Below are positions 1 to 7,527 of a stretch of 64,000 bases of DNA, piece by piece. Both the position numbers and the translations under genes were made by a program. Numbering within the stretch: the first letter of the stretch is position 1; every line of letters starts with the position of its first letter. A model generated the notes under the pieces. The model made no database searches. It worked only from the letters and a program-made list of their open reading frames with translations, and was not told the DNA's origin. This DNA is from Sphingomonas sp. S1-29 (GTDB lineage: Bacteria > Pseudomonadota > Alphaproteobacteria > Sphingomonadales > Sphingomonadaceae), in NCBI RefSeq assembly GCF_026167545.1, contig NZ_CP110678.1:1671501-1735500 (forward strand), in the 5' to 3' direction.

Positions 1-230
1 TCGAGAGCGATTGCGTCCGCTGGGCGAGCGCCACCTTCGTCGGCGCGCGGCATCGGCTGGTGCTGGCGGGCAACGACGGTGCGCCCGCGCGCGACTGGCT
101 GGCGGCATTGCCCGAAGCCGACTGGACCTTGCGCGAGCATCTGGTCGCCGATGTCCGGCTGATCAGCCGCAATACCGCCGATTCGCGCTTCACCGCGACG
201 ATTGAGATACTGACCGTCGAGGTCGACTAG
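1..230 (+). CDS. C-terminal fragment of an unrecognised protein (5' end outside window)
   Basis: A frame open from base 3 to the TAG at 228-230 encodes the last 75 residues of a protein that starts left of the window. It begins ESDCVRWASATFVGARHRLV and ends ILTVEVD. I do not recognise a family: it has a mixed alpha/beta look, with no membrane segment and no obvious catalytic motif. It is preferred over the other frames because its codons show the third-position GC bias of neighbouring genes and because it stops 2 bp before the stop of the convergent gene, a normal tail-to-tail arrangement. Whether it belongs to the polysaccharide cluster to its right cannot be judged from this fragment. Confidence 0.6.
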   Translation, partial: ESDCVRWASATFVGARHRLVLAGNDGAPARDWLAALPEADWTLREHLVADVRLISRNTADSRFTATIEILTVEVD

Positions 231-232
231 GC

Positions 233-1009
233 TTAGCCGCGCGCGGCGAACTTGCGCAGCGTCGAGAGCGCGTCCTCGAGCCCTTCGGCGTCGGGACGCT
301 CGTTCATCGCCGGCCCCGAACGGCGGCGGACGATGCCGCGCTCGAGCCGGTCGAGCAGCGAATGGATCGTCGCGTCGGTTTCGGGCGCGGCGATCGGTTC
401 GGGATCGGGTGCCGATCGCAGCGGGAACGGGAACGGCTCGGGGCGCGTGACGGGGGTGAGGTCGAAGGTTTCGATCCGCGCGGGCTCGGGCACCAGCATC
501 GGCTTGCGATGCAGCGGCGTCACCGTCGCGCTGGGGGTCGCGGGAACCGGCGGGATCGCCGCGGGATCGAACGCCGCGAGCGGTACGTCGAGGTCGCGCG
601 GCAGGTCGGCTTCGACGTGCGGCACCGGCGTGGCGACCAAATCGTCCTTCTTGGCGGTCACGTCGAGGAAAGGCGTGCCGAGGTCGCGCGCCGCCATTAC
701 CGGTTCGCGCGCGGGCGCGTCGGGATGCGCATCGGCGCGGCGCAGCACCGGCGCGGTGCGTACCACGCGGGTCGGCACCAGCACGCGCAGCGCCGCGGCC
801 CAGGTCGCCACGGCGGCGATCGCGGCGGCGAGCACCATCAGCGCCAGCCGCGCGGTGCTGCCCAAGGGCGGCTCGGCGGCGGGCAGCAGCGAGGGCAGCC
901 CGCTATCGAGGATCAACGCCTCGATCCGCCAGGTCGGCACGATCGCGACCGCAGCCGCGGCGGCAAGGCCGACGATCGCTGCAGCGAGGGGGGCAAGCGG
1001 CAGGTTCAT
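233..1009 (-). CDS. Membrane-anchored hypothetical protein with Pro-rich tail
   Basis: A 258-residue protein with two N-terminal hydrophobic stretches (about residues 4-24 and 52-75) followed by a long, proline- and acid-rich, probably disordered tail. A basic helical patch near the C-terminus (HSLLDRLERGIVRRR) may bind a partner. The start at 1009 is chosen because it makes a 4-bp ATGA overlap with the stop of the upstream glycosyltransferase; an ATG at 1036 would add nine residues and a longer overlap. The coupling suggests one transcript with the exosortase-type glycosyltransferase, hence a possible role in envelope polysaccharide assembly or its regulation (inference). I do not recognise a named family. 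Confidence 0.75.
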   Translation of the reverse strand: MNLPLAPLAAAIVGLAAAAAVAIVPTWRIEALILDSGLPSLLPAAEPPLGSTARLALMVLAAAIAAVATWAAALRVLVPTRVVRTAPVLRRADAHPDAPAREPVMAARDLGTPFLDVTAKKDDLVATPVPHVEADLPRDLDVPLAAFDPAAIPPVPATPSATVTPLHRKPMLVPEPARIETFDLTPVTRPEPFPFPLRSAPDPEPIAAPETDATIHSLLDRLERGIVRRRSGPAMNERPDAEGLEDALSTLRKFAARG

Positions 1010-2247
1010 GCGTTGACGTTGGGTAAGCGCGACCATGATGTGTCCGTTCGTGCTGCTGCGATAAGCTCTTGGTAGACCGGTTGATACCGGGAAACATTTG
1101 ACGACCAGTTACGCTCGCGCTCGACGAAGGCGCGCGCGGTGGCGCGGCGTTCGTCCCATCCCGCGCGATTGGCGAACAGATCGGCCAGCGCCGACGCGAT
1201 CGCCGAAGGGTCGTCGGGGGCGAACAAGGTGCCGGTGACGCCGTCGGTGATCAGTTCGCGATGCCCGCCGACATTCGAGGCGGCGACGAGCTTGCCCTGC
1301 GCCATCGCCTCGAGCGGCTTGAGCGGGGTGACCAGATCGGTCAACCGCATTCGCTTGCGCGGATAGGCCAGGACATCGATGACGCTGTAATAGCGCTCGA
1401 CCTCGGCATGCGGCACCGGGCCGACGAAATCGATATGCGCCGCGACCGGCGATGCCGCCGCGGCGGCGCGGAGCGCGGCGTCGACCGGCCCGCCGCCGAC
1501 CATCAGCAGCCGCGCATTGGGCCGCGCCGCGACCAATGCGGGCATCGCCGCGATCAGGTCATCCAGCCCTTCATAATCATAGAAGCTGCCGACATAGCCG
1601 ACGACATCGGCGCCGTTGAGCCCGCGTGCCGCCGCCAGCGCCGAATCGCGCGGCAACGGGGTGCCGAACATCCCCATGTCGACGCCGTTGGGTGACACCA
1701 TGATCCGGTTCCCATCGACCCCGCGCGCGATCAGGTCACCGCGCAGCCCCTCGCAGATCACCGCGACGCGATCGACGCGGCGGACCGCGAAGCTTTCGGC
1801 GGCGCGGGTCAGCCGGTAGCGCGCCGAACCCTCGCGCCCGGTGCCGTTGCCGACCGCGGCATCCTCCCAGAAGGCGCGGATTTCGTACAGGCAGGGCAGC
1901 TTGCGCGCGCGCGCCACCTTGAGCATCGCCAGCGCATTGAGCACCGGCGAATGCGCGTGGAGGACGTCGGGGCGGAAGCTGTCGACCACCGAGTCGATCC
2001 GCTCGGCGAGCGCGCGCATCTCGCGCCATTCGCCCACCGGTGCGCGCGCCGGGCGGTGCGCCGGCGTGCGGTGGAAGGTAAGCCCGTCGAACGTCTCGAC
2101 GCCCGAGTCGGAAACCCCCTGGCGCGGCCCGGTAACCCCCTCGACCGCCCAGCCGCGCGCGACCTGCGCCTTGAGGATCGCGCGGCTGCGATAGGTGTAG
2201 CCGCTGTGGATCGGCAGGCTGTGATCGAAGATGTGCAGGATGCGCAT
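1006..2247 (-). CDS. Glycosyltransferase, exosortase A-associated type (GT4 fold)
   Basis: A 413-residue GT-B glycosyltransferase. It opens with MRILHIFDHSLPIHSGYTYR, a start typical of the exosortase A/PEP-CTERM-associated glycosyltransferases (Daro_2409-like, TIGR04063, by memory). A Rossmann-type acceptor half is followed by VSPNGVDMGMF and a C-terminal donor-binding half with PLKPLEAMAQGKLVAASNVGGHRE, the E(x7)E-like region of GT4 enzymes. It should transfer a sugar from a nucleotide donor during assembly of a lipid-linked exopolysaccharide at the inner face of the cytoplasmic membrane. It overlaps the following membrane-protein gene by 4 bp. An acyltransferase gene diverges from it about 230 bp upstream, as expected for an exopolysaccharide decoration locus. 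No exosortase or PEP-CTERM protein is visible inside the window. Confidence 0.88.
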   Translation of the reverse strand: MRILHIFDHSLPIHSGYTYRSRAILKAQVARGWAVEGVTGPRQGVSDSGVETFDGLTFHRTPAHRPARAPVGEWREMRALAERIDSVVDSFRPDVLHAHSPVLNALAMLKVARARKLPCLYEIRAFWEDAAVGNGTGREGSARYRLTRAAESFAVRRVDRVAVICEGLRGDLIARGVDGNRIMVSPNGVDMGMFGTPLPRDSALAAARGLNGADVVGYVGSFYDYEGLDDLIAAMPALVAARPNARLLMVGGGPVDAALRAAAAASPVAAHIDFVGPVPHAEVERYYSVIDVLAYPRKRMRLTDLVTPLKPLEAMAQGKLVAASNVGGHRELITDGVTGTLFAPDDPSAIASALADLFANRAGWDERRATARAFVERERNWSSNVSRYQPVYQELIAAARTDTSWSRLPNVNA

Positions 2248-2332
2248 GCCGATGCTGTGCCACGCGAGTGTTTAACGCCGCGTCAACCGCATGGGGGTAG
2301 CAAGGGGCATCGGCGCGACACGGAGCGAGCAT

Positions 2333-2488
2333 ATGATCGACAATTTCTCGCTCGGGCTGACGCATGGGTTGATGCTGCTCACCGCCTGGCTGTTGCTGCG
2401 CCGCCCCGACCTCGATCGCGAGGGCGGCGAGGCGCCCAAGGGGTTCGCCGCGCGGCTGCGGCCGGGTCGCAAGCGCGACGATGGGTGA
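2333..2488 (+). CDS. Small protein overlapping the acyltransferase start
   Basis: A 51-residue ORF, MIDNFSLGLTHGLMLLTAWL at its N-terminus, with one hydrophobic segment (about residues 7-22) and a basic C-terminal tail. The start has a good ribosome-binding site (GGAG at 2322-2325, seven bases before ATG). Its stop codon overlaps the next start by 8 bp, suggesting translational coupling to the acyltransferase. Small membrane peptides of this kind are common next to polysaccharide-modifying acyltransferases, but I know no function. It is accepted because of the ribosome-binding site and coupling; the alternative is untranslated leader. Confidence 0.55.
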   Translation: MIDNFSLGLTHGLMLLTAWLLLRRPDLDREGGEAPKGFAARLRPGRKRDDG

Positions 2489-3587
2489 CGCACCCGGCGC
2501 GCCGCGCGGGGAGTTGCGCGCGCTCACCAGCGTGCGCGGGATCGCCGCGTGGTTCGTCGTCTTCTACCATATCCGCGAATCGGTGGCGGGGCTCGGCGGC
2601 TGGCCGCTCGCGATCGTCGCGCATGGCTATCTCGCGGTCGATTTCTTCTTCCTGCTGTCGGGCTTCGTGCTGTGGCTGAGCTATGCCGAGCGGCTTCGCA
2701 GCGGGGGCTTGCGCGTGGTACCGGGTTTTCTCCAGCGACGATTCGCCAGGATCTGGCCGCTGCATGCGGTGGTGCTGAGCGGCGGGGTCGCGCTCGCGCT
2801 GCTGCTCGCGGCGACGGGGCGGCACGATCCAGTCGACTTTCCCTTTGCCGAACTCCCGCTGCATTATCTGCTGGTGCAGAATTGGGGGTTCACCCGCGCG
2901 CTGGCGTGGAACGACCCCGCCTGGTCGATCTCGGTCGAGACCGCAGCGTACCTGCTCTTCCCGCTGCTGGCCTTCGCGATCGACTGGCGCCGGCTGCCGA
3001 GCTGGACGCTGCTGGGAATGATCGCGGTACTGCTGGCGGCGCTGCACGCGGTGTTCGCGGCGGCCGGCAGCGACTCGCTCAACGCCGACATTCCGCGCTT
3101 CGGCCTGCTGCGCTGCCTGATCGAGTTCAGCATGGGAACGATCGTGTGCGCCTTGTGGCTACGTTGGCGCGGATCGGCACTAGTGGCGCGCGTCGCCGCC
3201 GGGCTGGCGCTCGCGGCGTTGGCCGCGGTGGCAGCGGGCTGGGCACCCGAGACATTACTGGTTCCTGTCTGCTTCGCCGCTGCCCTGCTGGCGCTGGCGT
3301 TGACCTCGGGCGCGCGAAACCCGCTCGAGGCCGCACCGCTGCACTGGCTCGGCGAGCTCAGCTACGCGACCTATCTGTGCCATTTCCTGCTGTGGAAGGC
3401 GTTCAAGCTTGCCTTCGTCGCCGCGCCCGGTCCGGTCGGCTGGCCGCTGATCGCGCTGTATCTGGCGCTGGTGCTGGCGGCGTCGGCAGCGCTCTATGGC
3501 TGGGTAGAGCGGCCCGCGCAGCGGTGGCTCAATGCCGCCGCACCGAAATTCCGTCGCCCCAGCGAAAGCTGGGGCCTCCCGCGATAG
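2481..3587 (+). CDS. Acyltransferase family 3 (OafA/YrhL-like) membrane protein
   Basis: A 368-residue polytopic membrane protein of the acyltransferase 3 family. The N-terminus carries the family signature LTSVRGIAAWFVVFYH with the conserved Arg and His, followed by GYLAVDFFFLLSGFVLW, and about ten hydrophobic segments follow. Such enzymes move an acetyl or other acyl group across the inner membrane onto a sugar of an exported polysaccharide. The small ORF at 2333 precedes and overlaps it, and the exosortase-type glycosyltransferase is divergent, so exopolysaccharide O-acylation is the likely role. The last residues (FRRPSESWGLPR) come from the inverted repeat at 3551-3632, so the natural C-terminus was probably altered when the repeat arrived. 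Confidence 0.88.
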   Translation: MGDAPGAPRGELRALTSVRGIAAWFVVFYHIRESVAGLGGWPLAIVAHGYLAVDFFFLLSGFVLWLSYAERLRSGGLRVVPGFLQRRFARIWPLHAVVLSGGVALALLLAATGRHDPVDFPFAELPLHYLLVQNWGFTRALAWNDPAWSISVETAAYLLFPLLAFAIDWRRLPSWTLLGMIAVLLAALHAVFAAAGSDSLNADIPRFGLLRCLIEFSMGTIVCALWLRWRGSALVARVAAGLALAALAAVAAGWAPETLLVPVCFAAALLALALTSGARNPLEAAPLHWLGELSYATYLCHFLLWKAFKLAFVAAPGPVGWPLIALYLALVLAASAALYGWVERPAQRWLNAAAPKFRRPSESWGLPR

Positions 3588-3632
3588 CGGCGCACCATCG
3601 CGGGAGATGCCAGCCTTCGCTGGCATGACGGC
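3551..3632. repeat. Inverted repeat, CCCCAGCGAAAGCTGGGG family
   Basis: Two hairpins (around 3557-3575 and 3609-3625) with outer arms CCGTCGCC and TGACGGCG. The same family lies at 17050-17134. It overlaps the 3' end of the acyltransferase gene and sits between convergent genes, where it could act as a terminator. Confidence 0.8.
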
Positions 3633-3644
3633 GTTATCGACAGA

Positions 3645-4205
3645 TCAATGCACCGCTTCGGTGCCGACCTTCTCGAGCGCCTCAATCAGCGCCTTGTTGA
3701 ACGCCGGAATGTCGCCCGGATTGCGGCTGGTGATCAGATTGCCGTCGACCACCACTTCCTCGTCGACCACATCGGCGCCGGCATTTTCGAGATCGGTGCG
3801 CACCGACGGCCAGCTCGTCACGCGGCGGCCATCGACGACATCGGCCTCGACCAGCAGCCACGGGGCGTGGCAGATCGCCGCGACGATCTTGTCGTCGTCC
3901 ATGAACTCTTCGACGATCTCGATCGCGCGTTCCTGCAGCCGCATCGTGTCGGGGTTGGCGAGCCCGCCCGGCAGGACCAGCGCGTCGAAATCCTCGGTAT
4001 CGACGTCGTCGAGCGTCATGTCGGGGGTGATCGTCTCGGTCGGCTCGCTGTCGTTCTTGACGCCCTGGATCGGGTCGGTCTTGATCGACGCCAGCGTCAC
4101 CTGGACGCCGGCATCGAGCAGCGCCTGGCGGGGGTCGAACAGCTCCGAATGTTCGAAGCCGTCGGTGGCGAGCATCAGCACGCGGATATTGTTCAGGTCG
4201 GCCAT
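3645..4205 (-). CDS. DJ-1/PfpI family protein
   Basis: A 186-residue type 1 glutamine amidotransferase-like protein. It starts MADLNNIRVLMLATDGFEHS, with the Glu of the family triad in GFEHSEL. The nucleophile elbow AAICHAPW (Cys near residue 111) is followed by His. LVLPGGLANPD forms the usual oxyanion loop. Members act as proteases, chaperones or deglycases and are often stress-induced; which activity applies cannot be told from sequence. The ATG at 4205 is chosen because of GGAG about nine bases upstream and because the further upstream codons lack family character. The gene is divergent from the topoisomerase IB gene across 133 bp that must hold both promoters. Confidence 0.9.
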   Translation of the reverse strand: MADLNNIRVLMLATDGFEHSELFDPRQALLDAGVQVTLASIKTDPIQGVKNDSEPTETITPDMTLDDVDTEDFDALVLPGGLANPDTMRLQERAIEIVEEFMDDDKIVAAICHAPWLLVEADVVDGRRVTSWPSVRTDLENAGADVVDEEVVVDGNLITSRNPGDIPAFNKALIEALEKVGTEAVH

Positions 4206-4338
4206 GGGATAGCTCCATCGAAAGTGGAAATCGTTCCTGCCGCCAACCGTCGGCCAAGGCGCTTGTTCCAGCGTTCGCGACGGTTGCGGAACGAAGCTGC
4301 GCGCCGCGCATTCCTGATGCCACCCAAACGAGGAACCG

Positions 4339-5361
4339 ATGCCGGACTCGACGATCATCTATCACGACGACAGCGAAGCCGGCATCACGCGCAAGAAGGT
4401 GCGGGGTGGCTGGGGCTATTGGAACCCCGCGGGCGAGCGGATCAAGGACCGCGACGAGATCGACCGGCTCAACGCGATCGGCCTGCCGCCCGCCTATCGC
4501 GACGCCTGGTATTGCCCCAGCCCGCACGGCCATATCCAGGCGGTCGGCTGGGACGAGAAGGGCCGCAAGCAATATCGCTATCACCTCGAATTCCGCGAAA
4601 CGCAGGAAGCCGCCAAATATGCGCGCTGCCCCGCCTTCGGGCTCGCGCTGCCCAAGCTGCGCAAGCGCGTCGAGCGCGACCTGCGCTCGCCCAAATTGAG
4701 CCGCGCGCGTGCGGTGGCGGCGGTAGTGCGGCTGCTCGACCACGGCCATGTCCGCATCGGCAACGAAGGCTATGCCAAGGCGAATAAGAGCTTCGGCGCG
4801 ACGACGCTGCGCAAGCACCACGCCAAGCTGACCGGCAAGACGCTGCGGCTGCAATATCGCGCCAAATCGGGCAAGATGCGGCTGATGACAATCACCGACG
4901 GTTCGCTGATCCGCTTCGTGAAGCGCTGCCAGGACCTGCCCGGCCAGCATTTGTTCCGCTGGGTCGACCAGGCGGGCGAGACGCATCCGGTCACGTCGAG
5001 CGACGTCAACGCCTATATCCGCGAAGCGATGGCCGGCGAATTCACCGCCAAGCATTTCCGCACCTGGGGCGCCAGTGCGATCGCGTTCGAGACGCTGGCG
5101 CTCGCCGAGGCGCCGATCGGACTGAAGGCGATGCTCGAACCCGTCACCGAAGCACTCGGCAACACCCCCGCGATCGCGCGCAAAAGCTATGTCCACCCCG
5201 CCTTGGTCGAGCTCGCCAAGGACAAGGCGGCGCAGATCGAGATGCGCGCCGCGCTCCGCCTACCGCGATCGACCCGCCACTTGTCGCGCGCCGAACGCGG
5301 GCTGATAGCATTCCTGGCCGCGCTCGACCAAGCCGAGCCCTCGCCCGCCAAGGCCGCCTGA
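4339..5361 (+). CDS. DNA topoisomerase IB (eukaryotic/poxvirus-like type)
   Basis: A 340-residue type IB topoisomerase that relaxes supercoils through a 3'-phosphotyrosyl intermediate. Family features include the N-terminal strand region GWGYWNPAGERI, RIGNEGYAKANKSFGATTLR with the first active-site Arg (about residue 138), HFRTWGASA with the catalytic basic residues, and the nucleophile Tyr284 in ARKSYVHP. Length matches the compact bacterial/poxviral class. The start has GAGGAA seven bases upstream. The mechanosensitive channel follows after 10 bp, so they probably share a transcript. In bacteria this enzyme is often dispensable and its physiological role is unclear. Confidence 0.93.
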   Translation: MPDSTIIYHDDSEAGITRKKVRGGWGYWNPAGERIKDRDEIDRLNAIGLPPAYRDAWYCPSPHGHIQAVGWDEKGRKQYRYHLEFRETQEAAKYARCPAFGLALPKLRKRVERDLRSPKLSRARAVAAVVRLLDHGHVRIGNEGYAKANKSFGATTLRKHHAKLTGKTLRLQYRAKSGKMRLMTITDGSLIRFVKRCQDLPGQHLFRWVDQAGETHPVTSSDVNAYIREAMAGEFTAKHFRTWGASAIAFETLALAEAPIGLKAMLEPVTEALGNTPAIARKSYVHPALVELAKDKAAQIEMRAALRLPRSTRHLSRAERGLIAFLAALDQAEPSPAKAA

Positions 5362-5371
5362 AGAAAGCCGA

Positions 5372-6574
5372 ATGACCAACACCACCGCCGCCGTCTCGAA
5401 CACCGCCGACACCGTCACGCTCACCCCCGAACTGGTCCAGCAACAGGGCCGGCGCCTGCTGGTCGACGGGCTCGACTGGCTGCAGGGGCATTGGCTGCAG
5501 ATCCTGATCGCGATCGGCGTGGCGACGCTGATCGTGCTTGCGCTCGCCGCGCTCAAGGGTTGGGGCAAGCGCTATTGCGACCGCCAGCCGGTGGTGACCG
5601 GGTGGAGCGGCGTGCTGGGACGCGCGATCGCCAAGACCAGCACCTTCTTCATGGTGATGATCGCCGCCAAGCTGGTCGTCGGCTATGCCGATGCGCCGGT
5701 CGCGGTGAACGGCACCGTCAACTTCTTCTTCACGATCGCGGCGGTGTTCCAAGCGGCGATCTGGGCACGCGAAGTCATCCTCGGGCTGGTCGAGGCGCGC
5801 ACCACGTCCGAGCGGCATTCGTCCGAAGCCCTGGGCAGCGCGATGGGGATCATCCGGCTGCTGGTGACCTTCGCGCTGTTCGCGATCGCGCTGATCGTCG
5901 TGCTCGACAATCTGGGGGTCAACGTCACCGGTCTGGTCGCGGGCCTTGGTGTCGGCGGCATCGCGATCGGTCTGGCGGCGCAGGGCATCTTCGCCGATCT
6001 GTTCGCCGCGCTGTCGATCATCTTCGACAAGCCGTTTCGCCGCGGCGACAGCATCAATTACGACCAGACCAGCGGCAATATCGAGGCGATCGGCCTGAAA
6101 TCGACGCGAATCCGCTCGTTCCAGGGCGAAGAGCGGATCATCTCGAACAAGCAATTGCTCGACAAGGAAATCCAGAACAACACCCGGCGCGACCATCGCC
6201 GCGCGCGCTTTGCGATCGGGGTGGTGTACCAGACATCGCCCGAAGTCTGCGCGCGCATCCCGGGCATCCTGCAGGAAATCGTCGAGGCGCATGACCGCGT
6301 GTTCGTCCGCGCCGGCTTCCTGGGCTTCGGCGCGTCGAGCCTCGATTTCGAGGTCGAGTTCGATTCGCCCGGCGCCGACTTCCCCGCCTTCTACGATGGC
6401 CGCACCGCGATCGGCATCGCGATCCTCAAGCGGCTGAACGCCGAGAAGATCGAGATCGCCTATCCGACGCAGACGACCTTCACCGCGGCCCCCGACGGGA
6501 CGATGATCATGCCTTATGCGCAGGTGCAGCCGGTACGCGAAGTCGATCGCAGCGACGCGCCCGCCGCCGGCTAA
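5372..6574 (+). CDS. Mechanosensitive ion channel, MscS family
   Basis: A 400-residue inner-membrane channel. Four hydrophobic segments lie in the first 190 residues. The pore helix and MscS signature follow, ALIVVLDNLGVNVTGLVAGL then GGIAIGLAAQGIFADLFAAL, leading into the beta domain with FDKPFRRGD and RSFQGEERIISNK. A C-terminal alpha/beta cytoplasmic domain completes it. It should open under membrane tension to release solutes during osmotic downshock. It starts 10 bp after the topoisomerase IB stop. The ATG follows a purine-rich GAAGAAAG stretch that can serve as ribosome-binding site. Confidence 0.93.
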   Translation: MTNTTAAVSNTADTVTLTPELVQQQGRRLLVDGLDWLQGHWLQILIAIGVATLIVLALAALKGWGKRYCDRQPVVTGWSGVLGRAIAKTSTFFMVMIAAKLVVGYADAPVAVNGTVNFFFTIAAVFQAAIWAREVILGLVEARTTSERHSSEALGSAMGIIRLLVTFALFAIALIVVLDNLGVNVTGLVAGLGVGGIAIGLAAQGIFADLFAALSIIFDKPFRRGDSINYDQTSGNIEAIGLKSTRIRSFQGEERIISNKQLLDKEIQNNTRRDHRRARFAIGVVYQTSPEVCARIPGILQEIVEAHDRVFVRAGFLGFGASSLDFEVEFDSPGADFPAFYDGRTAIGIAILKRLNAEKIEIAYPTQTTFTAAPDGTMIMPYAQVQPVREVDRSDAPAAG

Positions 6575-6629
6575 GCCGCGCAAAGCATTGCCGCTTTCGT
6601 TGCGGTGACGATCGGCGTACCGCGCGGGA

Positions 6630-7424
6630 ATGTACCGCCCGATCGCCGCCCTTTTGATCGCCATGCCGATCGCCGCCGATGCGCAGGAGGCGCGCGAGCT
6701 TTGCCCCTCGCGCCCGGGGCTGGGGACGCCGGCGTGCATCGTCGATGCCGGGCGGGTGCTCGCCGAAACCGGACTCGCCAGCTTCGAGCGCGAGGATGAC
6801 GGCGACCTGCGGACCGACACGCTGATCGCCGCCGACTCGCTGGTGCGGCTCGGGCTCGACGGCGACAGCGAGGTCCAGCTCGGCTGGACCGCGTTCGGGC
6901 GCGTTCGCGAGCGCGACGCGATCACCGTCGATGTCGTGACCCAGAGCGGGCTCGGCGACGTCAGCCTCGCCTATAAGCGCAGCCTGGCGAACCCCGATGG
7001 CAGCGGCTGGTCGGTCGCGGTCCAGCCCTTTGCGACCTTGCCCGTCGGCGGCGAGGCGATCGGCGCGGGCGATTGGGGCGCTGGATTGTTGGTGCCGGTC
7101 ACTGGCGAGCTCGGCGGCGGAGTGTCGTTCGAACTCACCCCGCGGATCGACGCCGCGGTCGACGAGGATCGCAGCGGACGGCATTTGGCCTATGGCAGCG
7201 TGATCGGGATCGAGCTTGCGGTGAGCGATGCGGTGTCGCTGACGCTCGAAGGGTCGGCATTGCGCGACAATGATCCGGACGGGCGGCGGACCGAGATGCT
7301 CGGCGCCGCGGCACTGGCGTGGCAGCCGGGTGACGATGTGCAGATCGACGCCGGCGGCGCGGTGGGGCTCAACCGCGATTCACCCGATTTCCAGCTATAT
7401 CTGGGCGTAGCGCGCCGGTTCTAG
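6630..7424 (+). CDS. Outer-membrane transporter-like beta-barrel protein
   Basis: A 264-residue secreted protein with a short signal peptide (MYRPIAALLIAMPIAADAQE, cleavage likely after ADA). Alternating polar/hydrophobic strands follow, and the C-terminus ends in RRF, the usual terminal Phe recognised by the BAM complex. Phrases such as GLGDVSLAYKRSL and WSVAVQPFATLPVGGEA resemble the putative MetA-pathway phenol-degradation / DUF3187-like barrel group (PF13557), a loose family of uncharacterised outer-membrane channels. The ribosome-binding site is poor. It is convergent with putA, with a strong palindromic repeat between them. Confidence 0.75.
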   Translation: MYRPIAALLIAMPIAADAQEARELCPSRPGLGTPACIVDAGRVLAETGLASFEREDDGDLRTDTLIAADSLVRLGLDGDSEVQLGWTAFGRVRERDAITVDVVTQSGLGDVSLAYKRSLANPDGSGWSVAVQPFATLPVGGEAIGAGDWGAGLLVPVTGELGGGVSFELTPRIDAAVDEDRSGRHLAYGSVIGIELAVSDAVSLTLEGSALRDNDPDGRRTEMLGAAALAWQPGDDVQIDAGGAVGLNRDSPDFQLYLGVARRF

Positions 7425-7437
7425 CCACCGCCCCCTC

Positions 7438-7512
7438 GTCATTCCCGCGAAAGCGGGAATCCCGATGGGCGGCCCTGGCGGCTCCTGGATTCCCGCTTTC
7501 GCGGGAATGACG
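7438..7512. repeat. Inverted repeat, ATTCCCGCGAAAGCGGGAAT family
   Basis: Two mirror hairpins, ATTCCCGC-GAAA-GCGGGAAT and its complement, joined by a GC-rich loop, with outer GTCATT/AATGAC arms. It lies exactly between the convergent barrel-protein and putA genes and may end transcription from both sides. A degraded copy is at 56873-56897. Confidence 0.85.
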
Positions 7513-7527
7513 GATTAAGCGCGTCGC

